48,944 nucleotides of DNA from assembly GCA_902785455.1 (NCBI GenBank), contig CACZYY010000010.1, positions 1 through 48,944 of the forward strand, given 5' to 3'. The DNA comes from an uncultured Spirochaetaceae bacterium. GTDB lineage: Bacteria; Spirochaetota; Spirochaetia; Treponematales; Treponemataceae. Position numbers and translations under genes: made by a program. Each line of letters starts with the position of its first letter. Within the stretch, counting starts at the first letter, position 1. Shown piece by piece: positions 1-8,827 of this stretch. The notes under the pieces are model-generated. The model had not been told where the DNA came from. It saw only the letters and a program-made list of their open reading frames with translations, and ran no database searches.

Positions 1-799
1 ATACTGTTCCCATAGACATGCAGCCTAAAAGCGGGGAAATTTCAAAAATTGTACATATTCCGCAAAATGCAAAAAGAAGTGAGATTGAAATTATGAGCCT
101 GTTGTCACTGCTACGTGTTTTTGGCTGAATCATTAGTTTTAGGATTATACCAAAAATAACTCCAAGTAAAAGAACTGCAAGGTTTATCAGCACTGGGGTA
201 AAAATTTTGGAGATTGAAAATGCCTGTCCGCTGAATGAATTTAATGCAATGGAAATTGCCACGCTGTATGCCAAAAGACTCAATATATTGTCTATTGCGA
301 TAACCTGAAGAAGAGTTTCGACGAAGTCACCTTTGGCACCTGTCTGTCTGATTGTCATCATGATTGATGCGGGTGCTGTCGCTGATGCAAGTGCCGCAAG
401 AACAATGGAAAAAGCAAGGTTAAGCCGAAGAATGAAGAATGTTAGGATAAATACCAAAACTGATGCGAGCAGGGCTTCAAAAAGCGCGATACAGATCACC
501 TTTACGCCATTTTTTTTAAGGATATCGAATTTAAAAAACTGACCTGTACTGAAGGCAATGAAAGCAAGTGCAATATCTGAAAGAAAACTCGTGCCACTTA
601 TGATTGATTTTGGCACTATATTAAGGCAGTGCGGACCAATTAAAATTCCGGCCACAATATAGGCTGTGACATTCGGAAGCCTCAGTTTTTTGGTGATGCG
701 GGTCATAAGGAACCCTGCCATGAGAATCAAGGAAATTGAGATAATGGCTGCCGATACAGAAGTTTCTGATTGAGAACCGTTATAGAGCAAGTTTATCAT
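1..799 (-). CDS. Cation:proton antiporter, CPA2/KefB-like (3' part cut off)
   Basis: N-terminal 266 codons of an inner-membrane monovalent cation/proton antiporter; the frame is open to the window edge, so the C-terminus is missing. The translation starts MINLLYNGSQSETS and contains successive hydrophobic segments. The stretches LRLPNVTAYIVAGILIGPH and LSDIALAFIAFSTGQFF match the first helices of the CPA2 family, and near the edge PLLGCMSMGTV resembles the SP-rich helix of these exchangers. The start at 799 has no Shine-Dalgarno. A promoter-like TTGCAA (830-835), 17-bp spacer and TAAAAT (807-812) end 7 nt before the ATG, so the mRNA may be leaderless. The gene lies just behind the greA terminator. 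Family is fairly sure; the transported ion (Na+ or K+) cannot be told. Confidence 0.85.
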   Translation of the reverse strand, partial: MINLLYNGSQSETSVSAAIISISLILMAGFLMTRITKKLRLPNVTAYIVAGILIGPHCLNIVPKSIISGTSFLSDIALAFIAFSTGQFFKFDILKKNGVKVICIALFEALLASVLVFILTFFILRLNLAFSIVLAALASATAPASIMMTIRQTGAKGDFVETLLQVIAIDNILSLLAYSVAISIALNSFSGQAFSISKIFTPVLINLAVLLLGVIFGIILKLMIQPKTRSSDNRLIISISLLFAFCGICTIFEISPLLGCMSMGTV

Positions 800-806
800 T
801 AAGAAT

Positions 807-835
807 ATTTTACAATATAAAAGTCTTTTTTGCAA
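807..835 (-). promoter_or_regulatory. Promoter of the antiporter gene
   Basis: On the minus strand TTGCAA (830-835) and TAAAAT (807-812) are separated by 17 bp. The -10 box ends 7 nt before the ATG at 799, so the start codon is close to the expected +1. The -35 box directly abuts the T-tract of the greA terminator. Read by eye; not tested. Confidence 0.5.
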
Positions 836-867
836 AAAAAAGACCGCAGATTTTTACATCTGCGGTC
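832..867 (-). terminator. Intrinsic terminator of the greA fusion gene
   Basis: On the minus strand a perfect 9-bp stem GACCGCAGA/TCTGCGGTC (842-867) with an 8-nt loop is followed by a run of eight T. It begins 19 nt beyond the greA stop codon. Confidence 0.9.
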
Positions 868-885
868 AGATTAGCTAAATGAAGA

Positions 886-3621
886 TTAGAGTTTTGCGAT
901 TATAATCTTTTTAACTTCGAAATTATATTTGTGCTCGTTGATTGTGAAAGAAAGCTCCTCACCAACTTTGTGGTCGAGAATTGCATTTCCGAACGGTGAC
1001 ATATAAGAAATTACGCCACTCTCTGGATTTGATTCCCATGGACCAAGAATTGTGTATTCCTCTTCATTGCCTGAATTTTTGTCAAGCAATGTAACTTTTG
1101 TACCGAATGATACGAGTGAAGAAGTTGCTGTTGTCGGATCGAATACAACTGCACGTGCAAGTTCTTCCTGAAGGCGTTTGAGGTCGTTTCCAAGCTTGTG
1201 CTGTGCTTCTTTTGCAGCGATGTACTCGGCGTTCTCTTTTAAGTCGCCCTTTTCCTTTGCTTCGGCAACTTCCTTTGCAATAGCCGGAATGTCCACATTC
1301 TGCATCTTTTCGACAAGTGCTCGTTTTTCTTCGAGTTTCTTTGCTGTGACAAGCATTCCTTTTGGAGCAGAAGATTTTTCTTCTGTTGCATGGAATTTGT
1401 AGTCTGGATATTTTTCGAGAATCTTGTTGCGGAGCTGAGTTTTAACTTTCTCTGCACCTTCGAAACCGTCAAGACCTTTGATATCGTCAACGAGAGTGTA
1501 CATGTGGCCCATCTGCTCCTCGTCGCATGAGAGCATGTATGTCGCATATATGTTGTCTTTGTCGAAGAGCATTTTGCATGCATTCTTGATGATTTTTTTG
1601 TTCTCTGTTGACTCGACATGGTTGTCAATCTCACGGAAACACTGTGAGATGATGTTGACGATTGCGATGAGCTGCTTCTGGAGCGGAACTTGTGCTGCCT
1701 TGAACCAGTCTTCTTCGCTGCATTCATCAAAGAGGAACAGAATTACATCACGGTAAGCACGGAAATCTTCGAATGAATCAGAAACAAGTTTCTGAACTTT
1801 GTCAACATGGCCTGCGTTGATGATTGCAATGAGTGCCTCCTTTCGGAGAATTGCAGGGAACATCTTGATGAATTCGTCTTCCCAGTCAGGGAGCATTTTA
1901 ACAGATTCGAGGAATTCTGCACGCAAATCGCCTTTCTTTGAACCTTTGAGAACCGTGTACATTTCTTTTGGTGACTCAAGTTCACCGTAAAGCTGTGCGA
2001 ATGTGTATTTGCTCTGGAATGCGAGGCTTGGAACTTCCTGGCTGACCTGTTTGACGACGAGGTAAGATGCGATGACCTGCTCGTCAACCTCATTGAATGA
2101 TTTGAGGAAGCCTGTAAAATAGCTGAACATATCAGCAAGAAGCTCACTCTCTTTGTCTGTTGATTCGTCCTCAATGAATTTGTAGAGAATGTCAATGCGG
2201 GCAAAGAATGCTTTCTGTGCCTTGAACTCGTTTGAATATTTTTCTTCTGGAGTGATTGCTCTGTCTCGGACGGTGTATTCGTTGATGTTGTTTGGGTTTA
2301 CGCCGAATGTTGAATCAGACTCAAGAACTTTTTTTGCACCGCTGTTCCAGCTAGTCCATTCGCTTGTTGTGAGAATTGACGGAACAAGCTCTGCCTTAAT
2401 CTTCTTGAAGTCACAGCTGTTGTCGAAACTCTTGATAATTGTCTTGAGTGCCCATTCTTTGTTTGTCTTGATTTCTTTGGCAAGTTCTTCTTTTGTTTTG
2501 AATTTAGAAGATTTTGATCCGACTGTAGCCTTAATGACCCAGATATGATCTTTTGAAAGTGGCTGAAGTGCATTTACTGCCATTTTGAGAGAAATGTCTT
2601 TTTTGCCATTCTTTCCGAAGTTGATTGTAAGCGTGTCGTTCTCAACCTTAAGGATGACACCAACACCCCATGTGCGGTGATAAACGAAATTTCGTGCATC
2701 GAAGGCAATGTGCTTTTCGAAGTCTGAGATTGCCTCGAATACGTTTCGGTAGCTCTGATTAAGGTCTGAAGAACGGATATATTCCTCGACATGGCTATGT
2801 TTTGCGTATTTCTGTGAGTAGCAGTCTGAAATTTCACGGCGGGCCCAAGGATCTTTTGGATCGATTGTAAGATTGAGCTTAAGGATGTCGATGGCTGTAT
2901 CCCACTTTTTGTTGTCTTTGTACCAGTTGTAAAGTTCCTGCATCATGAGGGCAGATTTGTCTGCGCTGATTGATTTTGCAATTTTGCGCTGTACAAGAAG
3001 GAAGAAGTCGATTTCTTCTGGAATAGACGCAACGAGTTTTGACCAGATTTCGTTTGCTGAATTGATGTTCTTGTTGTTTACGTAGCGGAGAAGGGCTTTT
3101 TTGTAAAATTCATTTGCCTTCTCTTCATCGCCCTCAGCTGCATAGTGATCCGCGAGTTTTTTTGCAATCTCTGCCTCAGAGAGATCTACTTTTACGATTC
3201 TTTCGTAAATTGACCACAAAGCGGCATTACCTTCCTGCTCATAATTAGCTGCCAATGTTCGGAGGGCGAATTTGTTTGATTTGTCATCAGAGAGAATCGT
3301 TTCGCACATGTAGACAACGATAGGCTCTTTGTGATTGTTCTGGAAAATGTCAACGAGAGCTTCGAGTGAAGAATTATCGAGAGAACCCTGCTTGAGACCA
3401 AGCATTCCTGAAATGTATAGGGCAGTGATGCTGTCTTTTGTATGAGAAAGCTGCTCGTCACAAATCCCTTTGATTTCGCTTGCGCAGTTTTCACTTCTTG
3501 CCTTCTCGACGATTGTTGTCAGCTCAATCAGGTTGTTTTTTGTGTAATTGCTGATTGTTGCACGGGTCCAAGTGTCCTCTTTGAGTTTCGCTTGTACCAA
3601 ATCCACGAGCTCTTTTGACAT
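886..3621 (-). CDS. greA: Transcript cleavage factor GreA fused to a long TPR-like N-terminal region
   Basis: 911 residues, about six times a normal GreA. Residues ~755-911 are a complete GreA: an N-terminal coiled coil with the acidic-tip motif GDLKENAEY, then the FKBP-like C-terminal domain (SFGTKVTLL ... VGEELSFTI). By family knowledge it reactivates backtracked RNA polymerase by stimulating RNA cleavage through the secondary channel. Residues 1-750 are helical and TPR-like, including KLADHYAAEGDEEKANEFYKK; in the middle, FDARNFVYHRTWGVGVILKV resembles a small SH3/CarD-like beta segment. Start supported by GGAGT 7 nt before ATG. A gene of this shape is, to my knowledge, typical of spirochaetes. 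The role of the N-terminal part is unknown; protein or ribosome contacts would be a guess. Confidence 0.93.
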   Translation of the reverse strand: MSKELVDLVQAKLKEDTWTRATISNYTKNNLIELTTIVEKARSENCASEIKGICDEQLSHTKDSITALYISGMLGLKQGSLDNSSLEALVDIFQNNHKEPIVVYMCETILSDDKSNKFALRTLAANYEQEGNAALWSIYERIVKVDLSEAEIAKKLADHYAAEGDEEKANEFYKKALLRYVNNKNINSANEIWSKLVASIPEEIDFFLLVQRKIAKSISADKSALMMQELYNWYKDNKKWDTAIDILKLNLTIDPKDPWARREISDCYSQKYAKHSHVEEYIRSSDLNQSYRNVFEAISDFEKHIAFDARNFVYHRTWGVGVILKVENDTLTINFGKNGKKDISLKMAVNALQPLSKDHIWVIKATVGSKSSKFKTKEELAKEIKTNKEWALKTIIKSFDNSCDFKKIKAELVPSILTTSEWTSWNSGAKKVLESDSTFGVNPNNINEYTVRDRAITPEEKYSNEFKAQKAFFARIDILYKFIEDESTDKESELLADMFSYFTGFLKSFNEVDEQVIASYLVVKQVSQEVPSLAFQSKYTFAQLYGELESPKEMYTVLKGSKKGDLRAEFLESVKMLPDWEDEFIKMFPAILRKEALIAIINAGHVDKVQKLVSDSFEDFRAYRDVILFLFDECSEEDWFKAAQVPLQKQLIAIVNIISQCFREIDNHVESTENKKIIKNACKMLFDKDNIYATYMLSCDEEQMGHMYTLVDDIKGLDGFEGAEKVKTQLRNKILEKYPDYKFHATEEKSSAPKGMLVTAKKLEEKRALVEKMQNVDIPAIAKEVAEAKEKGDLKENAEYIAAKEAQHKLGNDLKRLQEELARAVVFDPTTATSSLVSFGTKVTLLDKNSGNEEEYTILGPWESNPESGVISYMSPFGNAILDHKVGEELSFTINEHKYNFEVKKIIIAKL

Positions 3622-3682
3622 ATTATACTCCTAAAATTTAAAAAAGTTCTCTTAATAATGGGATATACAAAACGGAAGATAA

Positions 3683-4621
3683 TTATTTTGTATACATTCG
3701 ATAGATGTTTTCATCATGCACGCGAATCTGAAGAAGACATTCGTTGATTTTCTCCTTGCCTTCATTGGAACGCGCATAATGGTCGATCAGCCAGAAATAC
3801 ATGTTTATAAGCCGAGGAATGAGAATTCGGGAATCATTTGAAGGATCCTTGATTTCGTTTTCTTTGGCGAATATTTCCTGTCTGAGCCTGCCTGGCTCTT
3901 GAGCACGAAGCTCTCTTTTTACATTGAAAACCCCGTAAAGAACACCGTAAACAGGAATCCATTCCTGAAGCACGGCACCGATATAACCCTTTTCCTTTAC
4001 CTGACGAATCAGGCAGCATATTAACTCTGAATCGAGGAAATCAATTTCGATGCGCTGTGCATCGATGAAGAATGCCTCCCGAAACAGGACTTTTGCGTTT
4101 TTGTCTTCGCCGCATAGTGCGAAACAGTCTGCCATCTCCGCTAAGATTGCGGCAGATTGTGGGGCGATACGATATGCTTCGGTAAGAAGATTGAGAGCCT
4201 GCTCGTATTTGCCGAGCTTTTTGCAGCACAAGCCTTTTTTACGGAATAAATCTGCCTTCTGGCTGGCCGTGCCTTCTTCTTTTGCATGTTCGTATGCGTT
4301 GAGCGCGAGCGAAAAAATGCCGCGCTGAAGGGCGTAAATTGTCTTTTGCTGGAAATTTTCTTTTTGTTCGTAATCCTGTTTGAAACTCTTCCAGCGGGTA
4401 ATCAGCCCGTCCCCCTGCTCGTATGCCTCCAGCCGTGGAAGCCCCTGAACGAAATCGACCCAGTATGAGCAGCACCAGTGGGCAAAGTTGATTTCGGAAT
4501 TGTCAAAGTTGTATCCTATTGCCTGCTCCAGCACCTCACGTGCCTGAGCGAGCATTCCTTCTTCGAGGAATTTATACGCCTTTGTTAATTCTTCATCAGT
4601 TTTAATTCCCATAGTGTACAT
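3683..4621 (-). CDS. TPR-repeat protein, function unknown
   Basis: About 309-312 residues, no signal peptide or membrane segment, so probably cytoplasmic. TPR-like helical pairs are clear at LFRKKGLCCKKLGKYEQALN and AAILAEMADCFALCGEDKNA; the C-terminal 100 residues are helical without a recognised domain. The start is ATG 4621 (MYTMGIK) or ATG 4612 (MGIK). An ATG at 4711 in the same frame would add an AT-rich hydrophobic leader that looks like translated promoter DNA, so I rejected it. No Shine-Dalgarno is present, and TATAAT ends 7 nt before ATG 4621. It lies upstream of greA on the same strand and diverges from rpe. The function is not recognised; TPRs suggest protein-protein contacts. Confidence 0.75.
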   Translation of the reverse strand: MYTMGIKTDEELTKAYKFLEEGMLAQAREVLEQAIGYNFDNSEINFAHWCCSYWVDFVQGLPRLEAYEQGDGLITRWKSFKQDYEQKENFQQKTIYALQRGIFSLALNAYEHAKEEGTASQKADLFRKKGLCCKKLGKYEQALNLLTEAYRIAPQSAAILAEMADCFALCGEDKNAKVLFREAFFIDAQRIEIDFLDSELICCLIRQVKEKGYIGAVLQEWIPVYGVLYGVFNVKRELRAQEPGRLRQEIFAKENEIKDPSNDSRILIPRLINMYFWLIDHYARSNEGKEKINECLLQIRVHDENIYRMYTK

Positions 4622-4628
4622 AATTATT

Positions 4629-4654
4629 ATTATAAAAATGGAGATTTTAGTCAA
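4629..4654 (-). promoter_or_regulatory. Possible promoter of the TPR gene
   Basis: On the minus strand TTGACT (4649-4654) and TATAAT (4629-4634) stand in front of ATG 4621, with 7 nt between the -10 box and the start codon. The spacer is only 14 bp for this pairing, shorter than usual, so the exact boxes are uncertain. Confidence 0.35.
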
Positions 4655-4788
4655 TAAAAAGTTAAAAAAATAGAAAAAAGTGGGGTAAAGTTTATAAAGC
4701 CTTTTACGCATTATGTCAATAGTTATTTAAGAAAATTTTATAAAAAAATCCCATTTCTGAATGATTTTCTTCTATTACTCTAATTTTG

Positions 4789-4817
4789 TTTACAATATTC
4801 GCTTCTTTTGTTATTAT
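4789..4817 (+). promoter_or_regulatory. Promoter of rpe
   Basis: TTTACA (4789-4794), 17-bp spacer, TATTAT (4812-4817). The -10 box ends 8 nt before the rpe ATG, which would leave almost no 5' leader. No Shine-Dalgarno precedes the ATG. Confidence 0.5.
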
Positions 4818-4825
4818 TTAATAGT

Positions 4826-5458
4826 ATGAAAAAGACTTTGTTGGCTCCGTCTTTACTTTCGGCGGATTTCTCGGATTTGTCTGGCGCAATCAAAAAAATT
4901 GAAAATGACGGCGGTAGTATCGTTCATATCGATGTAATGGACGGTCAGTTTGTTCCGCAGATTACATATGGCCAGCCTGTTATAAAATCTATCCGTAAAC
5001 TTACGGATTTGCCTTTTGATGTCCATCTCATGGTCGAAAAACCTGAGCTTATGGTTGATTCTTTTGCCGAGGCGGGGGCAGACTGGATTACATTCCATTA
5101 TGAGTCCACCGTTCACATTGATCGGCTTGCAAATCATATTCACGATTTGGGTAAAAAGTGCGGTATTTCAATTGTGCCTTCCACACCCGTGTCATTTCTT
5201 TCCCAAATTCTTCATCTGGTTGATTTGGTTCTCGTGATGAGCGTCAACCCTGGCTTTGGCGGGCAGAGTTTCATTCCTTATACACTCGATAAAATCTCCG
5301 AGCTCAAAAAATTCCGCGAAGAAAACGGCCTTGATTTTAAGATTTCCGTAGATGGCGGCGTAAACGAAAAGAATTTCGCAGAAATTGCAGATGCTGGTGC
5401 TGACATTCTTGTTTCCGGCTCCTCATTTTTCAGCGGAAAGTTAAAGTGGGAGAAGTAA
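4826..5458 (+). CDS. rpe: Ribulose-phosphate 3-epimerase
   Basis: 210 residues, normal for the family. It interconverts D-ribulose 5-phosphate and D-xylulose 5-phosphate in the pentose phosphate pathway. The TIM-barrel landmarks are in order: LLAPSLLSADFSDL at the N-terminus, HIDVMDGQFVP (metal-binding His and Asp), DVHLMVEKPE, VLVMSVNPGFGGQSF, and SVDGGVNEKN with the second catalytic Asp. ATG 4826 was preferred over an upstream in-frame TTG at 4808 because it gives the canonical MKKTLLAPSLLSADF start. The gene heads a run of plus-strand genes; the next begins 2 nt after the stop, so co-transcription is likely. Confidence 0.97.
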   Translation: MKKTLLAPSLLSADFSDLSGAIKKIENDGGSIVHIDVMDGQFVPQITYGQPVIKSIRKLTDLPFDVHLMVEKPELMVDSFAEAGADWITFHYESTVHIDRLANHIHDLGKKCGISIVPSTPVSFLSQILHLVDLVLVMSVNPGFGGQSFIPYTLDKISELKKFREENGLDFKISVDGGVNEKNFAEIADAGADILVSGSSFFSGKLKWEK

Positions 5459-5459
5459 T

Positions 5460-6545
5460 TTGCTGAGAAAGGTCGTCCTCCTTGTTTTTTTGTCTGTTTT
5501 CTCTGTTTTTTGCGTTTTGTCTCAGGCTTCATCAAAAGCGAAGCTTAATACTTCTGACAGCGCAAATTTAAAGCAGGGTGCCGAGGCATACAAAAATGAA
5601 GACTGGACGAGCGCGATTTTCTTTTTGCGAAAGGTTGTTTCTGTTCCTGGTTTTGCCAGCGATGAAAATCTGTTCATGCTCATAAAAAGCGAGGTTTATG
5701 CTGGTGAATATCGTCAGGCTCAGAACGATTGCGAAAAATTTCTTGAGCAGTTTGCCTTTTCTCCTTATGCGGAGTATGTGAAATATCAGAACGGGCGGCT
5801 TCTTCATCTCCTTGCCAGAAACGAGGATGCAGTTCTTTCTTTGAGCGATTTTTGTCATCAGCATTCCGACAGTGAGCTTTATCCGCTCGCTTTGTTCTGG
5901 ATTGCCGAAAGTTTTTATGACGAATACAATTTCGAGAGTGCGCGCGGGCTGTATGAGCGTGTCGTAAATGATTATCCAGCCTGTGAGAAGGCCCCTCAGG
6001 CTCAGTACAAGCTGGATTTGATTGAACGTCGTGCCAGAGAAGAAAAGCTGCTTTATTTGCTCAAAGTAATCGGTGAGGAAAATCTTTCTACCCGTGAGGA
6101 ATATGAGCGTCAGCTTCGTGTTTATGCACTTGATGATGAAAACGGTGTAAGAAGTTCTTTGCTTGATGCACAGGCTCGTATCGCAGAGCTTGAGGCTTTG
6201 CTGGAGCAGGGCGATTCTTCTTTTGATTCCCAGGAAGATGAATCAATCGCATCTTCACAAGAAACGCCGGAGCCTTCTGTCGCAGATGCAGAAAAAACAG
6301 GTCCGGCAAAGCAGGCTGAGCCACAGTCATCTGGTATATCAAAGCCTCAAAATCCTACGGTACATGTGATTCAAAGCGTTACCGAGCCTTCATTCCGTGT
6401 CAAACAGACAAAAAACGGTCAGGGAACTACGGCCTTAAAGAAAGCTGAGGATGCAGAGCGAAATGCTGATGTGCAGGTATTAAAGCGTAAGGCAAAGCAG
6501 CTTCAATATTTGCTGGAAGAGCAGTCGGAGGAAGCCGAAAAATGA
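5460..6545 (+). CDS. Exported TPR protein (CpoB/YbgF-like), coiled-coil tail
   Basis: 361 residues. It starts with TTG, 2 nt after the rpe stop and with GGGAG 7-8 nt upstream, giving the signal peptide MLRKVVLLVFLSVFSVFCVL. Residues ~35-200 carry TPR-like pairs (GAEAYKNEDWTSAIFFLRKV; LFWIAESFYDEYNFESARGL) like those of the periplasmic Tol-Pal accessory CpoB. A predicted coiled coil follows (ARIAELEALLEQ), then a low-complexity acidic and proline linker and a second helix, LKRKAKQLQYLLEEQ. Its stop overlaps the next start (ATGA). A periplasmic or outer-membrane scaffold role is inference; no enzyme motif is seen. Confidence 0.8.
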   Translation: MLRKVVLLVFLSVFSVFCVLSQASSKAKLNTSDSANLKQGAEAYKNEDWTSAIFFLRKVVSVPGFASDENLFMLIKSEVYAGEYRQAQNDCEKFLEQFAFSPYAEYVKYQNGRLLHLLARNEDAVLSLSDFCHQHSDSELYPLALFWIAESFYDEYNFESARGLYERVVNDYPACEKAPQAQYKLDLIERRAREEKLLYLLKVIGEENLSTREEYERQLRVYALDDENGVRSSLLDAQARIAELEALLEQGDSSFDSQEDESIASSQETPEPSVADAEKTGPAKQAEPQSSGISKPQNPTVHVIQSVTEPSFRVKQTKNGQGTTALKKAEDAERNADVQVLKRKAKQLQYLLEEQSEEAEK

Positions 6546-7693
6546 AAAAATTCTTTGCCCTTGTTTTGCTGATTTCGGTTTTGATTCCTGGATTTTCAAA
6601 GAATCTTAAAAAATTTGATTTGCATGACGGCTTTTTTGATGCTGATTATTGTCTCGAAACATATTACGTCCTTTCAGACAGTCTTATTCGTGTCGAACTT
6701 TTTGGAAAATCCGGCACTTTTAACATTTATTGTCTTTCCGCCGAAGAAAAAGAAAAGCCTTTGTTCTCCTGCTCGGATTTGAGCGACAGCACGGGATTCC
6801 TTCTTAAGGTTGACGAAACTGTTTACCGTCTCAACAAGGATAAACGCGTTCACCGTGAGTTAAGGCATTTTGAAAACGGTGCGCAGCTTGTCTATACAAC
6901 TGATGCAAACGTTCGCTTTATAATTGATTTTTCTTTTGAAGCGAGCCTTGAAGATAAGCCTGCTGATATTATAAAAATAAGCACTTATGTTATAAACCTT
7001 TCAAATACAACGCATTGGATTGGTCTCAAAGGAATTTTCGATACGAGCTGTGGTGAAGTTGCGGCCGTCCATTTCACAACCGATGCCGGTTCACGAATCC
7101 GCAATGAATGCGCTTTCTCAGAGAAGGATATTGTAAAGGAGCGCACGGTCGTTTCATCGGACGGCATTGTATCGTTCCAGTTTGTCCTCGACGGAAGGAT
7201 CGTTTCTCCTGTTGATTCAGTTATTTTTGCAAATGTTGATGAATTGTATCGCATGAATTGGGATCCTTTAATCAGAAAGGGCAGGGGATTCACGAACAAC
7301 CGCTCTTATGACAATTCAGCGCTTATGATAAAATGGCCGGGATTTACATCCGAAGCTGATACAAAAACAGAAAATACCTTCTATATTGCGGTCGCCGATA
7401 ATGGTGAGTCGCCAAGAGGCCTGTTTCATGTTGACAAACTTCCAAAAACAAATGACTCAGATTCAGAAAAACAAAACAAAGAGCCTGAGCCAAAATCTCC
7501 CAACCGTGACAAACGTACTGGCGTTGATTTTATAATCCCGCCAATCAGAGATTATCAGCTTGATCCTGCTTATATTCAGGATTTGATTGACAAGATTGAC
7601 GCTCTGCAATCTTCAGACAATGTTGACCAGAAAACAATTTCTCGGCTTAATGCGGAGCTTGATGCAATACTTGAAAAATTGAGGCGGCAGTAA
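6542..7693 (+). CDS. Exported protein of unknown function
   Basis: 383 residues with signal peptide MKKFFALVLLISVLIPGFS. The mature part looks beta-rich up to about residue 300 (for example LFGKSGTFNIYCLS and VYTTDANVRFIIDFSF). A charged Lys/Glu/Pro-rich linker and a C-terminal helix (LIDKIDALQSSDNVDQKTIS) follow. I recognise no family. It overlaps the upstream TPR gene by 4 nt (ATGA) and is followed 3 nt later by another TPR gene, so the three are probably translated together and may form one envelope complex. Confidence 0.75.
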   Translation: MKKFFALVLLISVLIPGFSKNLKKFDLHDGFFDADYCLETYYVLSDSLIRVELFGKSGTFNIYCLSAEEKEKPLFSCSDLSDSTGFLLKVDETVYRLNKDKRVHRELRHFENGAQLVYTTDANVRFIIDFSFEASLEDKPADIIKISTYVINLSNTTHWIGLKGIFDTSCGEVAAVHFTTDAGSRIRNECAFSEKDIVKERTVVSSDGIVSFQFVLDGRIVSPVDSVIFANVDELYRMNWDPLIRKGRGFTNNRSYDNSALMIKWPGFTSEADTKTENTFYIAVADNGESPRGLFHVDKLPKTNDSDSEKQNKEPEPKSPNRDKRTGVDFIIPPIRDYQLDPAYIQDLIDKIDALQSSDNVDQKTISRLNAELDAILEKLRRQ

Positions 7694-7696
7694 GAA

Positions 7697-8827
7697 ATGA
7701 GTCCTCTTGAAAAAGCACATTCTCTGTTACAACGAAGAAAGTTTTCTCATGTTATTTCCCTTCTTGAATCGGGTCGTAATCCTGAATTCTACCGTGAAAG
7801 CTTTGACTATTTCCTCACTGCAGGAATTGCCTGTCTTTATCTTGGAGACATTGGCAATGCAGGCGTATATTTTCAGCGGGCGCGTCATATCCGTATGACA
7901 GATCCCACTTTGCTTTGCGCCCAGGCCGTAATTTTTTTAATTCGAGGCTATACGGACAAGGCAATCAACTATTATGTCGACGTGCTCGATTATGACCCGG
8001 ACAACAAAGTTGCCCTTGACGCCATGGAATTTATTCGTACCCACGGAAGTGACGAGGAGCTCTATAAGGCTGTTGATGCGGGCGAAATCAAACGATTTTA
8101 TCCTCCGCTTGGCGTAAATCCGGACGTTATCAAAAGAATCGCCCTTTCCGTTCTTGCCGGTGTCGTTCTTGCTTTTTTGATTTTTAATTTTGGGAATTTT
8201 TCGCGGGCCATTCGGGGAGTGAAGTTTCCCGTTTCAGGCTCCAGGGCTGATTTAAGCTCTCTTTTCCTTTCTGTCGATGAAATGGGTAATGCTCAAAAAA
8301 AAGATCTGGCCGGTGGTGTATATAAATATATTCTCACTGATTCCCAGATAAAAAAATCCTATGATTTGGCAATGTCTAATTTTCAGAATTATCGGGAAAA
8401 TGCTTCTCAGATTGAGATTAACAGACTTTTGAATTCAAATGCAAGCGATGCGATTAAGGCAAAGGCGAACATGATTTCCACATATTTTAAGGAACCTACT
8501 TTTGATTCGCTTTCGGATTATAACGATAATATTGAATACTCTGATGTTGCCAAAGAGCCGGAGCTTTATCTTGGTTGTATGGTTGCATGGTCTGGCCGTG
8601 TCTCAAATGCAGTCACGGACGGATCTTCATACCGCTGTGATTTGCTTGTCGGTTACGAGAATATGGAGCGGGTCGATGGCTTTGTTCCGCTGTTCTTTGA
8701 GGTGGCTCCATATCCTGCAATTGACGGCGAGCGGCCTGTAAAGGTGCTTGCAAAAATACAGGTTGAGAACGGTAAGATTTTACTGAGGGGAAGGGCTGTT
8801 TACCAGCCTGTAAAAAGGGAGCGTTAG
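7697..8827 (+). CDS. TPR protein with one central membrane segment
   Basis: 376 residues. Residues ~1-125 are TPR-like (FLTAGIACLYLGDIGNAGVY; AQAVIFLIRGYTDKAINYYV). One hydrophobic helix, IALSVLAGVVLAFLIFNFG, lies at ~150-168, and the C-terminal ~210 residues should be on the far side of the inner membrane. The C-terminal part ends in a compact domain, LYLGCMVAWSGRVSNAV ... VKVLAKIQ, whose pattern resembles an OB-like fold; that is a guess. It begins 3 nt after the preceding stop without a strong Shine-Dalgarno, suggesting coupling. It is the last gene before the GC-rich gap in front of recA. Function unknown. Confidence 0.75.
   Translation: MSPLEKAHSLLQRRKFSHVISLLESGRNPEFYRESFDYFLTAGIACLYLGDIGNAGVYFQRARHIRMTDPTLLCAQAVIFLIRGYTDKAINYYVDVLDYDPDNKVALDAMEFIRTHGSDEELYKAVDAGEIKRFYPPLGVNPDVIKRIALSVLAGVVLAFLIFNFGNFSRAIRGVKFPVSGSRADLSSLFLSVDEMGNAQKKDLAGGVYKYILTDSQIKKSYDLAMSNFQNYRENASQIEINRLLNSNASDAIKAKANMISTYFKEPTFDSLSDYNDNIEYSDVAKEPELYLGCMVAWSGRVSNAVTDGSSYRCDLLVGYENMERVDGFVPLFFEVAPYPAIDGERPVKVLAKIQVENGKILLRGRAVYQPVKRER

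Noticed and set aside
1239-1730. Antisense or alternate-frame open frames inside greA and other large genes
   Set aside because: They overlap well-supported genes completely, are Ser/Arg/Lys-rich shadows and have no start signals.
4613-4711. Longer N-terminus for the TPR protein (hydrophobic leader)
   Set aside because: The extra residues are translated AT-rich promoter DNA; the downstream starts fit better.
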